Positions 61,967 through 64,000 of a DNA stretch of 64,000 nucleotides are shown piece after piece. Both the position numbers and the translations under genes were made by a program. How positions within the stretch are numbered: the first letter of the stretch is position 1; the number at the start of each line of letters is the position of its first letter. Source of the stretch: Poriferisodalis sp965231925. GTDB lineage: Bacteria; Actinomycetota; Acidimicrobiia; Acidimicrobiales; Poriferisodalaceae. The DNA lies in assembly GCA_965231925.1 (NCBI GenBank), contig OZ246894.1, forward strand, positions 1,054,001-1,118,000, written 5' to 3'. The notes beneath the pieces were generated by a model. That model did not search any database. It had not been told where the DNA came from and saw only the letters and a program-made list of their open reading frames with translations.

Positions 61967-61973
61967 CACGACG

Positions 61974-62642
61974 ATGCACATCGTGTGTTTGGCGAACTCC
62001 CGAAAGCTGTCAGGCCGCTGTATCGCCGGCCGTATCTGGAAGAAGTCATCGATCGGCGGTTGGATTCGCCCCGTTAGCGAGCGCCTTGAGAGAGAGGTGT
62101 CAGAGTATGAGCGGCAATATGAGGACGGTAGCGACCCCAAATTGCTGGACATCATCAAGATACCGATGCTCGGAGCGCAACCGGAGGGATATCAAACCGA
62201 GAATTGGCTGCTAGACCCAGCGTATTACTGGGAAAAGAAGGGAGTGTTAGAGCTCGGCGAGTTAGAGGATTTCGTCGAGCCTGTTTCGCCATTGTGGATG
62301 GACGGACACAGCACATCCAATGGCCGGAACGACTATGTTCCCTTGGACGAGGCCAATACACTCCAAACATCGCTGCGCTTCATCGCCGTTGGCGAAATGA
62401 ATGTGCGAGTGTTTGCGCCCGGTAGCGCATTCGGCAACTCCAAGCGGCGCGTGCAAGGCCGATTTCGTCACGCGGACACCAGCTACGCATTGTGGATTAC
62501 TGATCCAGTCCAAGAGCGCAAGTGGCTAGCCCGCCCTGACGGAGAGTACTCAGTCGGCAAGTGCTACTTGACAGTCAGTCTTGGCGAGCCCTACGAAGGT
62601 AGCGTCTATAAGTTGATTGCAGCCGTCATGGAGCAAAGCTAG
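61974..62642 (+). CDS. Dual-OB-domain (DuOB-like) protein
   Basis: 222 residues. The N-terminus MHIVCLANSRKLSGRCIAGR, then GGWIRPVSERLEREVSEYE, YEDGSDPKLLDIIKIPML, GYQTENWLLDPAYYW and the later RFRHADTSYALWITDP and KCYLTVSLGEPYEG, match the dual OB-fold family as I recall it. OB folds bind nucleic acid or nucleotides, so a sensing role is likely, but no function is established. Base composition is visibly more AT-rich than the neighbours, a sign of transfer. The start is supported by a TATGCT box. It is followed after 9 nt by the first DUF488 gene. Confidence 0.75.
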   Translation: MHIVCLANSRKLSGRCIAGRIWKKSSIGGWIRPVSERLEREVSEYERQYEDGSDPKLLDIIKIPMLGAQPEGYQTENWLLDPAYYWEKKGVLELGELEDFVEPVSPLWMDGHSTSNGRNDYVPLDEANTLQTSLRFIAVGEMNVRVFAPGSAFGNSKRRVQGRFRHADTSYALWITDPVQERKWLARPDGEYSVGKCYLTVSLGEPYEGSVYKLIAAVMEQS

Positions 62643-62651
62643 AGAGTAACT

Positions 62652-63326
62652 GTGCCACCTTCTCGTTCCCAGATCTTCACCATTGGACATTCAAACCATA
62701 GCGCCGCGACATTCGTCTCTATGCTGCAGCAGCAGCGAATAGGTGCCGTAGCCGACGTGCGATCGAAGCCATACAGTCGCTTCGTATCGCAGTTTGATCG
62801 CGAATCACTAGGTGTCCTTCTCAAGGAAGTAAACGTCGCCTATGTTTACGCAGGCGAAGAGCTTGGCGGTCGCCCGTCGGATCCTGAGCTGTATGACCCG
62901 CGTGGCCACGCCTGTTATCAACGTATGGCACAATCCGAGTCTTTCCAGAATGGTTTGGAGAGAATATTGGAGGGAGCTTCTCGATATCGACTTGCCCTGA
63001 TGTGTAGTGAAGAAGATCCTCTACAATGTCATCGTACCCTGCTCGTTGCGCATGAACTCTGGCGACGCGATATTCATGCATCGCATGTGCGTGCCTGCCG
63101 AGAATCTGGAGAGGGTCGTGTCGAGACTCACATGGAGGCGCTTGAGCGACTCGTCCAGATGCATGACCTGAATCAGGGCACGATGATCGCATCCGATGGC
63201 GGCATCACCGGCGAACTCAATGACACATCAGCGATATATGAAGCTGCCGTGAAGCTTCAGCGTGAGCAGGTCGCCTACTCAAGCCTTAAGCGACCTAAGC
63301 TGTTCGATGGGGTGCGGCGGAAATGA
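62652..63326 (+). CDS. DUF488-family protein, first copy
   Basis: 224 residues. FTIGHSNHSAATFVSMLQQQRIGAVADVRSKPYSRF is the DUF488 signature (TIGHS...DVR..P.S), then YVYAGEELGGRP and RLALMCSEEDPLQCHRTLL (the CxExxxxxCHR motif with two Cys and a His). The conserved Cys/His/Arg set suggests an enzyme or nucleotide binder; no activity is known to me. The GTG start follows a GAGAG stretch. Codon use is AT-richer than the flanks. Its stop overlaps the start of the second DUF488 gene (ATGA). Confidence 0.88.
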   Translation: MPPSRSQIFTIGHSNHSAATFVSMLQQQRIGAVADVRSKPYSRFVSQFDRESLGVLLKEVNVAYVYAGEELGGRPSDPELYDPRGHACYQRMAQSESFQNGLERILEGASRYRLALMCSEEDPLQCHRTLLVAHELWRRDIHASHVRACRESGEGRVETHMEALERLVQMHDLNQGTMIASDGGITGELNDTSAIYEAAVKLQREQVAYSSLKRPKLFDGVRRK

Positions 63327-63775
63327 ATCTGTGGACAATCGGTTTTACAGGGAAATCTGCCCGTGACTTCTTTGAGCTTGTTGGCAAATCTGGTGCTCGT
63401 CGGGTTATAGACGTCCGCCTAAACAACACATCGCAGCTCGCGGCATTCGCCAAACGAGACGACCTATCGTTTTTTCTCGATCAAATTTGTGGCATTGAAT
63501 ATTTGCACTATACGGACCTCGCACCCACGGCAGAGCTGTTGAGCGACTATCGCAAGAGACGAATTGATTGGCCTACTTACGAGTCGCGATTCCTCGCGCT
63601 TATGAAGGAACGTCGAGTCGAGGACCTGATCGATAGAGACGCAATTGACGGTAGCTGCCTCCTGTGCAGCGAGCATCACTCTCACCACTGTCACCGCAGA
63701 TTGGTTGCGCAATACTTGGAGGATCGGTGGGGTGACCTATCGATCACGCACCTTGGGGACGGTGCGAAGGGCTAG
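63323..63775 (+). CDS. DUF488-family protein, second copy
   Basis: 150 residues, a shorter paralogue of the gene before it: LWTIGFTGKSARDFFELVGKSGARRVIDVRLNN, FFLDQICGIEYLHYTDLAPT, and the motif CLLCSEHHSHHCHRRLVAQYL (CSE..xxCHR). It is coupled by ATGA overlap. Its final codons and stop TAG coincide with the start of the right direct repeat, so the cassette ends exactly here. It ends overlapping the stop of the convergent LLM gene. Confidence 0.88.
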   Translation: MNLWTIGFTGKSARDFFELVGKSGARRVIDVRLNNTSQLAAFAKRDDLSFFLDQICGIEYLHYTDLAPTAELLSDYRKRRIDWPTYESRFLALMKERRVEDLIDRDAIDGSCLLCSEHHSHHCHRRLVAQYLEDRWGDLSITHLGDGAKG

Positions 63776-63910
63776 TTCTGCAGCGGGAGGACGGCGTTGG
63801 CGACGCCTTCGAGCTCGGCGAACCAATCCTCAGGCTCGCCGACCAAGATCGGCACGAACTTGGACGCGCCTGCCTCGATGAATCGCTGCAGTTGGTCGCG
63901 CAGGCCGTCC
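63769..63910. repeat. 142-bp direct repeat, right copy
   Basis: Partner of 61758-61899. It contains the last stop codon of the cassette and the 3' end of the intact LLM gene. Confidence 0.9.
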
Positions 63911-64000
63911 CAGCCCGTCGGGATGATCTCGCTCGGATCGATGCCGGGTGCACGACGTTCGAGGATCGCCTTGTAGCCGGCGGTCATCTCGCCGTGGGTG
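63772..64000 (-). CDS. LLM-type oxidoreductase, C-terminal part (gene continues beyond window)
   Basis: The visible C-terminal ~76 residues read THGEMTAGYKAILERRAPG, IDPSEIIPTGWDGLRDQLQRFIEAGASKFVPI and EPEDWFAELEGVANAVLPLQN. The LRxQLQRFIEAGASKFVPI pattern is common at the end of F420-dependent LLM oxidoreductases. The frame is open through the right edge, so the N-terminal barrel and start lie outside. The last 46 codons are duplicated at 61761-61899. Confidence 0.75.
   Translation of the reverse strand, partial: THGEMTAGYKAILERRAPGIDPSEIIPTGWDGLRDQLQRFIEAGASKFVPILVGEPEDWFAELEGVANAVLPLQN

Overview
The window is high-GC DNA. Its genes suggest a free-living actinobacterium, probably of the Acidimicrobiia type. 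The evidence is several F420/flavin-type luciferase-like (LLM) oxidoreductases, a CYP125/124-like P450, an inositol-phosphate synthase and, upstream of at least 20 genes, TANNNT-like -10 boxes 6-9 nt before the start codon, which is the layout of leaderless actinobacterial transcripts. The lineage is inference; no rRNA or tRNA gene was seen. No gene-free stretch exceeds 300 bases.

Layout. 0-1.7 kb: a HEPN-like gene paired with a nucleotidyltransferase-like gene, split by an IS630-family element with TA target duplication. 1.8-8.1 kb: lipoprotein, ketopantoate-reductase-like enzyme, P450, inositol-phosphate synthase, secreted His-rich protein, 2OG oxygenase. 8.1-15.6 kb: methyltransferase, a Rieske-thiamine diphosphate enzyme fusion, SixA-like phosphatase/GcvT-family/ornithine-cyclodeaminase-family operon, EamA exporter, PPK2. 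15.6-26.1 kb: SulP transporter, SDR, LLM enzyme, hydroxyacid dehydrogenase, MFS, homogentisate dioxygenase, a two-gene module of unknown function beside a broken SDR gene, and an NtaA-type monooxygenase. 26.1-31.1 kb: ABC polysaccharide exporter and a large two-domain glycosyltransferase. 31.1-40.5 kb: phytanoyl-CoA dioxygenase family, SDR, a GrdB-like protein with an in-frame UGA (candidate selenocysteine), MFS, fused indolepyruvate:ferredoxin oxidoreductase and aldoxime dehydratase. 40.5-45.0 kb: transsulfuration pair, ammonium transporter, histidine phosphatase. 45.1-54.4 kb: two lipoproteins sharing a C-terminal domain, M18 aminopeptidase, LLM enzyme, second SulP, AlkD-like protein, rhomboid protease, EamA exporter. 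54.5-60.6 kb: complete branched-chain-type ABC importer. 60.8-64 kb: a 6PGDH-like dehydrogenase, then an AT-richer three-gene cassette (dual-OB protein plus two DUF488 proteins) between 142-bp direct repeats made of the 3' end of an LLM gene.

The most notable signals are: (1) the UGA-containing GrdB-like gene, with a UxxC motif and a SECIS-like hairpin at the right distance; (2) the DuOB-DUF488-DUF488 cassette and its direct repeats; (3) a dispersed ~75-110 bp repeat in four copies between 27.7 and 38.3 kb, one of them in frame inside the indolepyruvate oxidoreductase gene and another supplying the C-terminus of a dioxygenase; (4) the IS630 insertion that splits a toxin-antitoxin-like pair at a seam that can be rejoined in frame.
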